This document shows, piece after piece, positions 1 to 11,535 of a stretch of 64,000 nucleotides of DNA (position 1 is the stretch's first letter; each line of letters begins with the position of its first letter). The notes under the pieces were generated by a model. The model worked only from the letters and a program-made list of their open reading frames with translations, had not been told where the DNA came from and made no database searches. The stretch is from the NCBI GenBank assembly GCA_023213315.1, contig JAKCPI010027472.1:1-64000 (forward strand), in the 5' to 3' direction. The translations under genes were made by a program, and so were the position numbers. This DNA comes from Euborellia annulipes (lineage: Eukaryota > Arthropoda > Insecta > Dermaptera > Anisolabididae).

Positions 1-230
1 TTGTTTTTCGCGGAACCAAAATTTTCATTTCGCGGAACCAAAATTTTTTCCCGTCCGCAAAAATATTTTACTTTTTTTTTAGAGAAGCAAAATTTTTTAC
101 ACCCGCGGAACCAAAATTTTTTTCATGTGCCGTTCGCGGGACATTTCACTCTTTTGCGGAACCTGGGATTTTCGTGCTGCGGGGCCGAGCAAACATTTCG
201 GGGGGGGGGGGGGGGCGGAGACCCATTATT
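1..230. repeat. Fragment of a hAT-like repeat with CGCGGAACCAAAATTTT motifs
   Basis: CGCGGAACC followed by AAAATTTT occurs at 9, 31 and 104, then GCGGGACATTTCACT near 137 and a G15 run. The GCGGGACATTTCACTTTTGCG part recurs inside the hAT element at 14592-14986, so this is probably a relative truncated by the window edge. The two overlapping ORFs here are low-complexity and not genes. Confidence 0.5.
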
Positions 231-1420
231 ATCTCTATATCCGTATAGGGCTATATGCATTTAGAAAATTTCGGGGGGGGGGGGCCGGGCCCACTTGGCC
301 CTCCCTTATATACGCCCTGATGAAAAGTATAAAAAAAATGAATAGAAAGAAAGAATGGAGCCAGGTATATTTTAAAAAAATTCTATCTGCCAAATAATAA
401 ATGGAAATAGAGAAAAAAAAATTGAAAATATTCCATTTTCTAGATCTTGTTTTTCAACTAAACGATTTTTATATAAATTTGCATCAAGAAAGTGAGAGAG
501 AAGAGAAAATAAATTTTCATCTCCTGACACTAAAGATAATAATTTTTTATTAATCGTGGCAGAAAAATTAAAATATTTTTTATTAATTTTTATATAACAT
601 AATTTTGTTAAAGGTTAAAACTAATCTGATTTATTGAATATTTTCTTTAGAGTGTTAGGTAAGAATAAAATTGTTAAAATAGGAAAAAAGTATTAACATA
701 AAAATATATCATCCGTGAATGAAAATAATGAATATGTAGATGACAACATTACAAGAAAAATCTATTAGCAAGTTTATATATTTTTTATGTTATGTGAACA
801 AATTAAACTTGGTTCAGGTGAACATTCCTTGGTCTAATTGACATATGCCCTCCATGTTTTCAAAACAAAAACAAAACATTGTTTTTAAAGGGTTTTAACG
901 AGCTTTATAACCTCACCTGAAATATCATTTTATTTAAAAGTATAATATTAAACAAAAGATATCTGTTTTAATAAAATATTCCAGTATAAAAAATGACGAA
1001 TATTTTATATTTCTTCAAAGGATTAATCATATATTATCTCTACTTGGTTCTGGAAATGGAAATTTATATTATTTCTTCATGTAAATTTTTATAGATCTTT
1101 TATTATTATTTTTACCATCTTTTATTTTAGTATTCATAAGATTTAATAATAAAGGAGAATTTAGTTCCAACAAAAAAATTGGCTTAATTCTGGTTATCTC
1201 TAAATTGGACTGTTTTTAATAAAGAGTTAGTATCAAATTTTTTAATTGAAATTTTGTTTTTACTTTCTCCTAAGTAGGCCTATATAACCTGCAATTTTAT
1301 ATTACTAAAAATTGAAAAATTTGAAAAATGTTAAAATTTATTCAACCGAAGGTTCTGATTGAAACATTTCGTAAATAAGAATTAAATATTTAAATGATTA
1401 AGAGTCGCGCGAGTGAAAAT
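231..1420. other. No gene or clear repeat seen
   Basis: A/T-rich sequence with short homopolymer runs and a G10 run near 274. No ORF of note, no splice-consistent exon and no paired inverted repeat detected by eye. Confidence 0.5.
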
Positions 1421-2029
1421 AAAAAATCTGGTGTGACTGGTCCCACAGCACAACTTTCTCTTACCCTTCGGCAAGAGAAAGTTGCGTACTGGTGCTTGTC
1501 ACACCAGATTTTTTGTGTCGAGATATATTTAGTTGTGCTTAGCACGTAAGTTCCAAACTTGACCACGCGATTCATTGATGGCGCTGAGCTACAAATGCTT
1601 CCACATCAGTAAAGTGTACTTCAAACAATTTTCACGAAAAATTTCACTGATATACTTTTTAAAGAGCATCAAAAAAATAGTTGATATATGAATTTTAATC
1701 AAAATCGTTGGAGCGAATTTTGAGAAAATCACCAAAAATTGAAAAAGTACATTAGTAAATCAGTACATTTTGACCGATTTGGTTCAAAAGCTTATTTTCA
1801 CCCGTTAGGGATGGCTAACTCAAATATAAAACCTCAGCTCTTTTCTTCCCTGAGATATTTAGTTCACAGACAGACACACAAATAGACAGACCAATTTGTG
1901 GGACCCATTTTTTTGGACTCATGAGACCTCAAAACGTCTATATCCATTAAAATCTCGACATCGAATTTTTGACATGCTCGCAATATTTTCTCTCTATATA
2001 TTGATATTTCATATATAGGGCAAGAGAAA
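1421..2029 (+). repeat. PB repeat, near full-length copy
   Basis: The 5' hairpin at 1421-1514 pairs AATCTGGTGTGAC with GTCACACCAGATT around CTTTCTCTTACC / GGCAAGAGAAAG. The body carries the family landmarks AAAGTACATTAGTAAA, GGTTCAAAAGCTTATTTTCA and TCGACATCGAATTTTTGACA. It ends in the A/T hairpin leading to GGGCAAGAGAAA. No coding capacity is visible. Confidence 0.85.
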
Positions 2030-2054
2030 ACACTTTATTAAAGCCTACTATCCT

Positions 2055-2669
2055 GTGGCGTAGCTAGGGGTAGACTCAGAGGGCGGTGTCTCATTATAGG
2101 GGTGGCAGCTTTCGGTATTCAAGAGGTTCACATTTCATCAACTGACTTATTTTAGTGATTTAAACAAATTTAATAATTTGAATTTGTACTCTCAAAATTA
2201 CATTTCATTTTTAATGCCTTTTATGATTTGTCTCTAATTTAACAGATATGTGTCCAAAAATACAGAATGAAAAAATTTTTTAATTAATTTCTCTTAACAC
2301 ATTTTAAATGTTTTTCTGTCAGTTCAATTAGCTATGAAATCTTCATTATTACAAAAAGGGAGTAGCAACTTCCCTCTAAAAAATATTAATAAAATGAAGT
2401 CAAATCAAAATAAAATGTAATGAAAAAAGAGAGCAGAAATTAAAAAAAAAAAAAAAAAATATTTCTTTAAAATAAAAAAAAATTTTCAATAATTCTTCCT
2501 TTTCTTACCCCTTACAAAATGTGGAAACTTTTTCTTGGTAAAAAAACGAATGAAATGTAATTATTATCGAACAGAATTACTTATTTTCTTCTTTTGAACT
2601 AAATTCACTGATTTATAATTTTTATAAAGTATAGGGGTGGCACCATTACTTCCGCCCTAGCTACGCCAC
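2055..2669. mobile_element. Non-autonomous DNA element (TIR GTGGCGTAGCTAGGG)
   Basis: Terminal inverted repeats GTGGCGTAGCTAGGG at the left and CCCTAGCTACGCCAC at the right. Subterminal TATAGGGGTGGCA occurs in the same orientation at both ends. The interior is A/T-rich and non-coding. I could not identify a clean target-site duplication, so the superfamily is open (hAT-like termini). Confidence 0.7.
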
Positions 2670-4041
2670 TTCCACCATTTAGTTGATATTCCAATAGATT
2701 CGTTTATATAGGCCTAAATATAGTTAGACTGTTTTTATTATTTTCCAAAAAAGCAAGGATATATTGTCACTAATTATAAAACTCTGAAAAATTTTATTTC
2801 TTCACCTTGGTATAATTCATAAAAACATAAGCCGGGGGGGGGGGGCATTTTTTTGATTTCATCTCATAAATTAGTTGCCAGTGCTATCAAAATTTATTTT
2901 ATATTATTTTATTTGTCTTGCTAAATTGGTGCACTAGTATTTATTTATATTTTTGGGTACTGATACTAACATTAACAGAATGTAATGAGCTTTTAATTAC
3001 ACTAGATATTTTTGAAATATAACATTGATAAACAAAACAAGTACAAATTCCATTATGATTATTTTAATCACCTACAAATCTTACCTTCGGATGTACTCAT
3101 TAAAATTCATTAAAATCTAATATTCTAAAGGAGGTAAATCAGATTAGCTGTGAAATTTCAAATTTAATCTGTTCTTTAAACGAATTAAGAATTGTGTTTG
3201 TTTATATTTGAGTTCTCGCATTCAGCAAATTTATATCATTTTAATGTCATTAAATTAAAAAAAAAAAAAAATGTTTAATAAGATTACAATTAATATCAAT
3301 ATATAATCAACCTTTATTAATGATATATGTATAACATTTATATTATATTCTCTGTATCAACAACTTTTATTTTCAATTAAATATCAGCATTAAATTTAAT
3401 CTAATTAAATTGATGATTGAACTTAATTGAGATAATTGGACTTTGTTATAAAATGGACGTTATTAAAAATTCTAGGCATTTTATTTTTTAATTATTTATT
3501 TTTTAACTAAATAAATAACTTAAAGGTCTACATCCAAAAACAATCAATTAATTGATTGCTTTTTGATTAAAAAAAAAATTGTTTATATAGAATTTTCAAT
3601 ATTTTTAATTATAGTTAAATAATAGATGGTCCAGAAAAATAATTAACAAATTTTACACTTTAGGAAGGCGACACCTGAGAGCGTACTTATTAAAAATAAA
3701 AATATCAATAGATATACTCATATGATTATAAAATATATCTTAAGATCCAGTCATACTATATAGCATGGGCGACCAACCGATTAATTATGCGCCCACGACT
3801 CGATTCTCGATAAATTAAAATAATTAAGAATTTAAAAATATGATGCCATTACATATTCTTGCTCATGAAAATTTTTAATTGCCTAAATGTGTACAGCTTG
3901 GAATCTCAAATTGGAAAAATAAGAGGAATGTAACCAGCATCTCCTTCTCACCCATTACTTCAATTATGAGAGAAAAAAAATCAAATTCGAAAAACTTATT
4001 GTAACATCATGCTTTTTATGTAAACACTTGCTTTGATGATT
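2670..4041. other. No gene seen; A/T-rich
   Basis: A G12 run near 2833 and many A/T homopolymers. No exon-like segment or matched inverted repeat was found. Confidence 0.45.
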
Positions 4042-4127
4042 GTGTCTAATTTCACGAGAATTATTGTAGATAGCGCTGATGTTTGTGTCTAGCTTCATGA
4101 GAATGACTGTAGATAGCGCTGACGTTA
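4042..4127. repeat. 43-bp tandem duplication
   Basis: Two imperfect consecutive copies of a unit beginning GTGTCTA and ending GTAGATAGCGCTGA, starting at 4042 and 4085. They differ at a handful of positions. Confidence 0.7.
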
Positions 4128-4445
4128 TCGCACTTAAAATGCACGTAGAGATTAGTTCACTTGACTTCGAGCAAGTGCAACAGTACTTGAAAACGACTGT
4201 AGGATAGTCAGTCTAAAAGTTGTACAGTATTTATATTTTTAATAAAAATGTGTTCTATAATTAAAAATTCCCATAATATAATAAAAAAAGTTAAAGGAAA
4301 ATTCAAATATCTTAACAAATTCTAAAGTTATTTGAAAGATCTTTTTAATATTTTAATTAATATTTAGATGAATGTGAAAGTTAGAGATAAAAATATAGAG
4401 GGGTAAATAAAAATAAACTGATGAAGTCAGCATATAACAGTCAGC

Positions 4446-4588
4446 CAGGGCCGGAACTAGGGGATTTTTTAGGGGGGGAAAAATTTTATTTCCCCCCCCC
4501 CCCTTAAAAATTTTTTAAAAAAATATCATCATCTTTTCTTTTTTTTTTTAATTTTTTTTTTTCTTCCCCCCCCCCCCCCCCCGCCCCG

Positions 4589-4628
<40 letters not shown>
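4446..4628. mobile_element. hAT-type MITE with poly-C right end
   Basis: Starts CAGGGCCGGAACTAGGGG and is flanked by a perfect 8-bp duplication CAGTCAGC (4438-4445 and 4629-4636). The expected right inverted repeat is replaced by a long C run interrupted by CCGCCCCGCGGGG (about 4567-4628). Confidence 0.7.
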
Positions 4629-4629
<1 letters not shown>

Positions 4630-4984
4630 AGTCAGCTCGACAGACTCAAATTATATAGTAAAAATTGTCTAAAGTACAGATGTGTGTGACTGAAGATTTT
4701 CTTCCCAATATTAATTATTATTATTCCCAATATTATTATTTATGTAGGATATGGGGTAATATATTATTTTAATAGTTAAATAATCATAATATAAACCTTG
4801 CTCGAAGCCCATTTACTCAATTGATTTTGAGCTATTAAATATATTTACTAAAAGATGAAAAATAAATATTGAAGAATCGAACTCGATAGCGAATTCAGAG
4901 ACGCAGAGTTTGTCTCATTAATTGAATCAAACGCTTTGCCCACTAGATGCTTAATCAAAATATAATTAAATTGACTAGGTAGAG

Positions 4985-5145
4985 TTTTGATGGAATTTTT
5001 TCAATCAACGCTCAATTGACTGCGAATTAGCCAGTCAATATATCGTTTAAGATAAGAATAATTTGCGAGATGAGTTTGTGTTTTGATTGGGCGAAATTTG
5101 CCCCCTGGACTCGAACCAGGACATACACACGCTTTTACGGTGGGC
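4985..5145 (-). repeat. tRNA-derived SINE, family 2
   Basis: Read on the minus strand it has a pol III B-box-like CTGGTTCGAGTCCAGG, then CCAATCAAAACACAAACTCAT and a tail ending AACTCTACCTAGTC. The same order of motifs is present on the plus strand at 42440-42640, which defines a dispersed family. The 61-codon ORF here is an artefact. Confidence 0.75.
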
Positions 5146-5391
5146 AGAATTATATTAAAAAATATTTGGTGCATGTGTTTATATCTCTTTTTAATTTAAA
5201 AAGGGCAAATAAAAAGCATTTATATGCTTCTCAACACCGGAGACGTTTCGATTAAATAAAAAAATTTAGCTGCGTCTCTCATTTTTCTACCCACTTATGA
5301 AATAAATATATAATACTTTTTTAGGATGATTAAACGGGAAAAATAAAACAGCACGAATTTCTTAGAAATCACCTTGTGCCATATATTTGCA

Positions 5392-5427
5392 AATATTTCG
5401 GCCGACCTAACGTCTGGCCATCTTCAG
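5392..5427 (-). ncRNA. Hammerhead ribozyme-like motif
   Basis: The minus strand reads CTGAAGA, one T, GGCC-A-GAC, loop GTTAG, GTC-GGCC, then GAAA and TATT. Stem II therefore pairs GGCC/GGCC and GAC/GTC. Stem III is the self-complementary ATAT that would need a dimer. Compared with the partner at 5529-5564, the inner pair changes A-T to G-C, a compensatory change. Confidence 0.7.
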
Positions 5428-5528
5428 TGCAGGTGATCCTTCGACTAGTGTCTAGAACTTTTGCATGAAGAGAGGAGGGGAAGACGAGCATTCAAGTGTC
5501 CGTACAGGACAGATAACTATATCCTGCA

Positions 5529-5564
5529 CTGAAGATGGCCAGGCGTTAGGCCGGCCGAAATATT
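5529..5564 (+). ncRNA. Hammerhead ribozyme-like motif
   Basis: CTGAAGA (5529-5535), one T, GGCC-A-GGC, loop GTTAG, GCC-GGCC, GAAA (5557-5560), then TATT. Stem II pairs fully, with G-C where the inverted partner has A-T. The predicted cleavage position is after T5564. Confidence 0.7.
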
Positions 5565-5899
5565 TCAAATATATGGTATAAGGCGATTCCTGAGAAATGT
5601 GTGCTTTTTATTGCTCCCGTTAAATCATCCTGTGAAGTCAGCAACAATTCATATATCATCATAATGCTTTTTTATTTTCTAAGTATTTTTTTTTTTTTTA
5701 AATCTTGGAGATAGAAGCAAATGCCCCTTCTGCCGCCTTCCCCCCACCCCTCAAATGGCGATACTGAAATTGATCATTCCTTTGTTCATGTACCTTTATG
5801 GAAAATCTAACATTTAATCTTATGTTTATTACGTTCTTTTGTTTACTATGCGTATTTATGTTCCGCCTTATCATTTGAATCTCCTTTTTCTGGATTTTT

Positions 5900-6445
5900 A
5901 AGTAATTACCATTTAAAGTATAGACTAGATAACGGCGCAAGTTAGCAACTTTATAAATTAAATGTCACTATGCAAATGCCCTAAATATTCATTTGGAATA
6001 TGGTCAGATGATATAGATAATGTGACTTAAAAGTATTCAAAAGTTACAAAAAAAAATTAGATTTGTTATGATTTACAAAATTTGCCAACTGTTGATCCTG
6101 TTCTCTTGTTCAACCTGAACGCAATACACCTTGTTAATAAACTAGAAAATATCAAGGTTTGAATTTAAATTTACTTAACCTGGCTAATCTCTCGGTGGCC
6201 AAGTTTATTCACAAACTAATTCGCGTTAGGTAGACCCCGTGTATGTTGTTTGACTTGCTAAATACCCGCCGAATATCTATATTTTACGGCGGCTTCTGGC
6301 CGTGGCCTTGCATAATTTCCAATCCGATAATCTTTATCATCTGACCAGCTTCCAAATGAATATTTAGACCATTTGCATAGTGACATTTATAACGTTGATA
6401 ACTTGCGTCGTTTTCTAGTCAACTTTTCAAATGGTATTTACAGAA
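5900..6445. repeat. Large fold-back with about 90-bp arms
   Basis: Left arm motifs TAACGGCGCAAGTTAGCAAC, GTCACTATGCAAATG and AAATATTCATTTGGAA reappear reverse-complemented at 6335-6445. The interior (6020-6330) is unique, contains AATACCCGCCGAATATC, and has no ORF. Confidence 0.75.
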
Positions 6446-6916
6446 TATGATCAAAAAGTCCCGGGAATTTCTATATAAAACAAATGTATGTTAATTTTCT
6501 TGCAAATATCTTTTGTCTTCTTCAAAATAACAATCATTTGAACTAAGACACATATTTCAACGCTTAACCCAATCATCAATACACTTGACATAGCTCGATG
6601 AAGGGGTGACCTTCAATTCCTTAGTCGTATTTAGTTTTATCCCTTCAATGATCTCAAATCTATTACCTCAAAGAGAAATTTTGAAATTAGAGAAGGAAAC
6701 AAGGGAACTTATCTGGCGATACCTGTTGGATGATATTTACCTTGTATTTGGTCTAATAGTTCTGCAAAATACGAATTATGTACATTATATAATAGAAGTA
6801 CAAAATTCACGAATTGTTTACCCATAAATCTGCTCCTTTCCTAAGCACCGCATCCCGCAAAGGCTTCGAAATGATCCTTATTGACTGGCACAGGGGTAAG
6901 TATTCAAATTGAACCA

Positions 6917-6998
6917 CAAAAATACACAAATTAATAAAATAAGCCAATATATAGGCAATACTGCTGGCTTATTTTATTAATTTTTGTATTTTTTAAAT
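6917..6998. repeat. Imperfect hairpin
   Basis: ACAAAAATACACAAATTAAT AAAATAAGCC pairs with GGCTTATTTTATTAATTTTT GTAT around a 20-nt loop. It probably belongs to the element that carries the hammerhead-like core at 7112-7143. Confidence 0.6.
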
Positions 6999-7111
6999 TG
7001 TAATTCAATCATTATACATACTAAGATTTTTAAGTATCTGTAACCGAATGTTAATTAGTGAATATATGATTGAGTTATTTATTGTATGCCTATATTGACA
7101 GCCCGCAAGCT

Positions 7112-7143
7112 CTGAAGATGGTCTTGACCAAGACCGAAACATC
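7112..7143 (+). ncRNA. Hammerhead ribozyme-like motif (partly decayed)
   Basis: CTGAAGA (7112-7118), one T, then GGTCTT / AAGACC closing a GACC loop, GAAAC (7136-7140) and ATC. Stem II is perfect over 6 bp. The C15.2-A16.2 mismatch in stem III suggests decay. Confidence 0.6.
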
Positions 7144-7604
7144 AACCTAGTGGGCCTAATAAAAGAAATATATCTAGCTGCAATTCTTTTCTTTACACAT
7201 TAATTATGCGTTTTATGAATGTTGAAACACTATTTAAGAAATCGTCTCTTAAGTGTTTCGAAGGTTTTTTAAAGAAATTCACATTTCTTGTAACAAATCG
7301 CACTGTAAGACGTCTCATACCTAAATGTGTTCAGGCGTTCCATATGAAATGCCGACATCACTAGCTGTGTATTTTGATACGTTCGATAACTCGAAAACCA
7401 TTTCGTAACAAGAGGGGGAGCGAACCTCTTTTCAGCCCAGCTTAACTTCCCAGTTCTCTTTAGTTTGTCACGATGAGTGCAAGGCAGAAGTACGTCTCCA
7501 TTACTGTGTCCGAAATAAATGATCGCGGTCGTGGGAAGTGGTTTATAAAAAAAAAAATATCACCAAAATGTTGAATATATTCTTCTATTTCTGACGTGTA
7601 CATG

Positions 7605-7812
7605 ATGAAATAGGTAGGTTAATTAAAATTAAAAAATTAATTAAGACGTCAGATATTTAATATAATTTAAATTTTAATCTCTTGGCGATCGATTTCGCTG
7701 GCCTGAGGATGCTTTGTAAGCGAAATCGATCGCCAAGAGATTAAATTTTATATTATATTAAATATCTGACGTCTTAATTAATTTTTAAATTTAATTAACC
7801 TACCTATTTCAT
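7605..7812. repeat. Near-perfect 208-bp palindrome with central hammerhead core
   Basis: Two arms of about 95 bp run from ATGAAATAGGTAGGTTAATT to AATTAACCTACCTATTTCAT and include GACGTCAGATATTTAATAT and CTTGGCGATCGATTTCGC on the left. Only about 20 nt (GGCCTGAGGATGCTTTGTA) stay unpaired in the centre. Confidence 0.9.
7699..7735 (+). ncRNA. Minimal hammerhead ribozyme, all core positions intact
   Basis: Stem I TGGC (7699-7702) pairs with GCCA (7732-7735). The core CTGAGGA is at 7703-7709, a single T at 7710, stem II GCTT/AAGC with a TGT loop, GAAA at 7722-7725, and stem III is the self-complementary ATCGAT followed by C7731 as the cleavage nucleotide. All invariant catalytic positions fit CUGANGA...GAAA...UH. 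The single nucleotide between core and stem II is shared with every other copy in this window. Confidence 0.8.
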
Positions 7813-8942
7813 ATCACCAAAACTTTTAATATTGTCAACGCTGTCTACAATAATAGAATAAAGAAAATATTTTACAAAGTGATTTGCACGAAAATCAAAA
7901 GCGGGCCGTTTTCACTATTTTTACTTTTTTACTTGAGACTTCATGTAAGCTCATACATATTTTCAAAAATATAAAAAAAAATTCTTAATAATTCGAATTT
8001 TTTTTTCTTTCCTCTAGATAATTCAAACTTCTTGAGAATTCAAAATCTCAATAATGGAAATTTTAGTGCCTTGGATTTTGAATTATCGAGAGTGAACTGT
8101 ATTATTTATTTTTGCGAATTCAGAGAAAAGCATTAGCGGGAGACATTCCCTTTAAAGGCGAATTGTTTTTGTCTTTAATTTTTGAATATTAAAAATTATG
8201 TATATCTTGGGCATTAGAATTTTAAAAAGGCTTAGATGGGGGATGATATAAAAACGGTTTGGGAAACAAAAAAGGGGAGAAATCTCTATAAAATGTATAA
8301 TTTCATTTTTATTTGTGTCCCCAAACTTGAGTATATAACAATAATTGTTCAAGTAACAGATGCATTTATTCATTAAATAGCGCTCTAAAACTAGTCGAAT
8401 ACATTTAACACCTTTTATTAATCTTTGAAAATAATCAAAAAGCTTTTTTCCTTAATGAAATTTTACACTGAGGGGTTTTTGACTTAAAAAGAGAAACATT
8501 ATAAAATTATAACGGACCTTTTATGTTGATTAAAAATATAAAAATTTTAATAGTTATTTTAAATATTTTGCTTTAATATTAAACTTGTAGAAAACTCGAA
8601 TATTTGAACTTGATGGAGATCTCGGAAAAAAAATAAATAAATAAAAAAAAAAAAAAAAATCCAAACAGCTCACGCGAAGCTGGAATAATGTATTAGGGGG
8701 TGGCTCTCCCTTTCCACTAAGATACCTTTTCGAAATAGGATTTCCTCTTTTTTTCTTGTCCCAACTTCTTCTTTGGTCATTCGACAACTCATGAAAAAGA
8801 ACTGATTAAATTGTTTTTTTTTTTTTCTTCTTCCTACAAACTTGAAAACTCGAGATTTAAAAAAAAAAGTGATCAGATTTGTTTTACTTAATATTAGATT
8901 TGTATTAATTTGATTTAAGGACAGAAAAAAATGGCTTGTAAG
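7813..8942. other. No gene seen; A/T-rich
   Basis: Contains homopolymer runs near 8640 and 8812. The minus-strand ORFs at 8152-8373 and 8554-9032 are low-complexity and I do not support them as genes. Confidence 0.45.
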
Positions 8943-9660
8943 CAGAGCTGCAACTAGGAGAGGGGGAGGGGGGGGGGTGCGACGCACAGTGGAGCAAAAT
9001 CCCGACTTCGTGACATTAATTAAAAAATACACTTTTTTTTGTTTTAAATGTATAGAATCATATAGCCTACTAGTTTGAGTATAAAATAATATAAAAATGC
9101 TATTTTCATCGTACTAGCTGCGCCGCCCGCCAAAAGAGGGCCTTGAAATTTACATTTTTTTTATTTTTTCTTGTTTGTTAAAACAAAATTTAATTTCTTT
9201 TTTTTTTAGTCATTTTTTATAAATCAAATGACAAGCTTTTTTTTGACAAAAAATGCGCATTTATATTTAAATTGTCGCGGAAGTGGAAAGTTTTTATTCT
9301 TTCTTTTTCGGCCTTATCCATATGTGGGGTCGGTAAAAATTAATTTATAAAGAAATATAAGACCGAGAAAAAAAGAAAGCCGACCCGTCTCTCGGCCTGA
9401 CGCTTGACTTGGAAAGGGAAAAAAGGCTGAAATAGAAGAAAGTAGAAAAATTCCAGCTTAGCTCAGGTAGCTATGGTGCCATCCACGTACTACTAGAAGT
9501 GAGCCCCTGAGTGAAAGTTTTTATTCTTTCTACTTAAAATATAATAGAATAAATTATAATTATTGTGGAATATCGATCATTGGGTAATTCTGTTAAATCA
9601 ACCTCCGCTAAAAAAAAATTTGTCCCCCCCCCTGATTCAAATTCGTTCCGCCGCCCCTGC
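8943..9660. mobile_element. Possible hAT-like element with G/C-run subtermini
   Basis: Left edge CAGAGCTGCAACTAGG is followed by a G-rich run; the right edge has a C9 run and CCGCCGCCCCTG. The ends match only loosely and I see no clear target-site duplication. A diverged copy of repeat family 4 (about 9290-9515) is nested inside. Confidence 0.35.
9290..9515 (-). repeat. Dispersed repeat family 4, diverged copy
   Basis: Shares GCTCAGG, TATGGTGCCATCCACGTAC and GAAGTGAGCCCCTGAG with the clearer copies at 12325, 44650 and 48425. Confidence 0.5.
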
Positions 9661-9773
9661 ACTGAAGTATAAGAAATATTATTTGAATTGAGCCTAAATG
9701 AACTGATGAAATACCCGACAAATCAATATTATTTCATAAAAATGCCAAAAAAGTAAGGCCTACAATACTTTTT

Positions 9774-10415
9774 AAAAAATCTGGTGTGACTGTCGCACAG
9801 CACACAACTTTCTCTTACCTTCGGTAATCGAAAGTTGTGTTCTGCGCTTGTCACACCAGATTTTTCGTGTCGACATATATTTAGTTTCCGCCAATATATT
9901 AGAATTTAAGATGTCAAATTTATAAACATGGGAAAATATTTATATTTTGTTACCATAGGCAACCATTTCTCCTATCTTTTCTATGAAGCACAAGAGTAAA
10001 GTGTGCTTCATACAATTTTGAGGGCAAAACGAGAATATACATTTGAAAGAGCCTCTAAAAATAATTGATTTTTGAATTTTAATCAAAATCGTTAGAGCGA
10101 ATTTTGAGAAAATAAAAAAAAAACTGAAAAAGTACATCAGTACTAGTACTCTTTGGCCGATTTTGATTAAAAGCTTATTTTCCCGGTCCCAGGGGTGTTT
10201 AACTTAAATATAAAATTTCAGCCTCATAGCTAAATTCCTTCATGCTTAAAATTGAACACACACACACACACACAGACCATGTCGCAAAAACCACTTTTTT
10301 AGATTCAGGGGACCTCAAAACGTAATCCATCAAAATCTCGACATCGAATTTTTGACATGAATCCAATACTTTCTCACTATATATATATTACATATATACA
10401 TAGGTAAGAGAAAGT
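9774..10415 (+). repeat. PB repeat, near full-length copy
   Basis: Terminal hairpin at 9774-9865, TACCATAGGCAACCATTTCT, AGTACTCTTTGGCCGATTTT, an (AC)n tract at 10257-10273, TCGACATCGAATTTTTGACA, then the terminal TAGGTAAGAGAAAGT. Confidence 0.85.
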
Positions 10416-10923
10416 AAAAACAATCAAATTATTTAACTAATTATAATTGCATTTATAAAGACTCGACTCTAACTATCAGTAATTGGCGTATATTTAACTA
10501 ATACATTAAAATGCATGAATTGCCGTAGAGAATTCAATTAGTATGTTTGAGATTGATTCGACACGTGCATTGCGCTAGATCAAAGAATGCAATTAGTGTA
10601 TCGGAACCACTTTATTGCCGATACTCAATGTTACATAGAGAGCATATGCCAACATGTTCATTCATGCTACTTTTATCTTCTGCCACAGATGATTAAGGTT
10701 TATTAACCTGCTTCACAAACAATGTTACTGAGCCTTATCAAAGCAAAATAGCTTGTTATATCTTATACGGTAGAGAATTTTTGGTAAATATAGGAAAATA
10801 CTCAAATGCCTATCGAAGCGATCTAACAAAGAGCCTTTTCTATATATAAACAATCAATAGATATAAAAAAACTTTAAAGTTTTTTTCTGTTATTTAAAAA
10901 AAAAAAAAAATTAAAAACACGAG

Positions 10924-11163
10924 GTTACAATTAATCAAAGAAATTTGTTTTCGGTTTAATTGTAGTTTATTTGTAAAATTTATAACGTTTCGTCCACTCA
11001 TTCTTTAGGTACAATTCAGTTGAGATTATTACATCTGTGATAATCTGATTTGAATCACAGATATAATTACTTTTGTAATCTTAACTGAATTGGTAACTGA
11101 AGAATGAGTGGCCGAAACGTTGTAATTTTTACAAATAAACCAAATTATTTTATTAATGATAAC
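10924..11163. repeat. Fold-back element with decayed hammerhead cores
   Basis: The arms share GTTTATTTGTAAAA, AACGTTTCG and ACAATTCAGTTGAGATTA with their reverse complements. It is related to the copies at 41643 and 42700-43290. Confidence 0.7.
11097..11121 (+). ncRNA. Truncated hammerhead-like motif
   Basis: CTGAAGA runs directly into ATGAGTGGCC-GAAACGTT. The 5' half of stem II, present as GGCCAC in the related copy at 41643, is deleted, so it should be inactive. Confidence 0.5.
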
Positions 11164-11229
11164 AATTGTGAAAACCTAAATTCCAAAACTAGGTTATAAA
11201 TTTCAGAGATTTATAAAAAATTAACATAA

Positions 11230-11257
11230 CATTTCGACACTCGTGTGACATCTTCAG
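11230..11257 (-). ncRNA. Hammerhead-like motif (decayed)
   Basis: The minus strand reads CTGAAGA, T, GTCAC, loop ACGA, GTGTC, GAAAT. Stem II has one mismatch. No inverted partner was found nearby. Confidence 0.45.
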
Positions 11258-11345
11258 AAGTAATTCATCAACTAAAACAAGTTCTTTTACTAATGTAAAT
11301 ATTATAAGTGAGATAAAATATAATTTTTTTATTTTAAATTACTAA

Positions 11346-11535
11346 ACATAAATAAAAAAATCTGGAGTGTCTGGTCGCATAGCACACAACTTTCTCTTTT
11401 CTTTGGTTGAATGTCGTCTTCTGTGCTTATCACACCATATTTTTTGTAAATTTTGAGAAAAACAACAAAAATTAAAAAAGTACATCAGTTAAGTACTAGT
11501 ACTCTTTGACCGATTTTGTTCAAAAGCTACATGAT
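11346..11535 (+). repeat. PB repeat, internally deleted fragment
   Basis: AATCTGGAGTGTCTGGTCGC opens a damaged hairpin. It then jumps directly to TTTTGAGAAAAACAACAAAA and the AGTACTAGTACTCTTTGACC landmark. Confidence 0.7.

Larger units (their letters stand above)
5323..5631. repeat. Fold-back element carrying two divergent hammerhead-like cores
   Basis: Inverted arms begin AGGATGATTAAACGGGA and end TCCCGTTAAATCATCCT (allowing one indel). Each arm ends internally in a hammerhead-like core followed by TGCAGG / CCTGCA. The interior holds GC-richer unique sequence (5430-5520). Confidence 0.8.
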
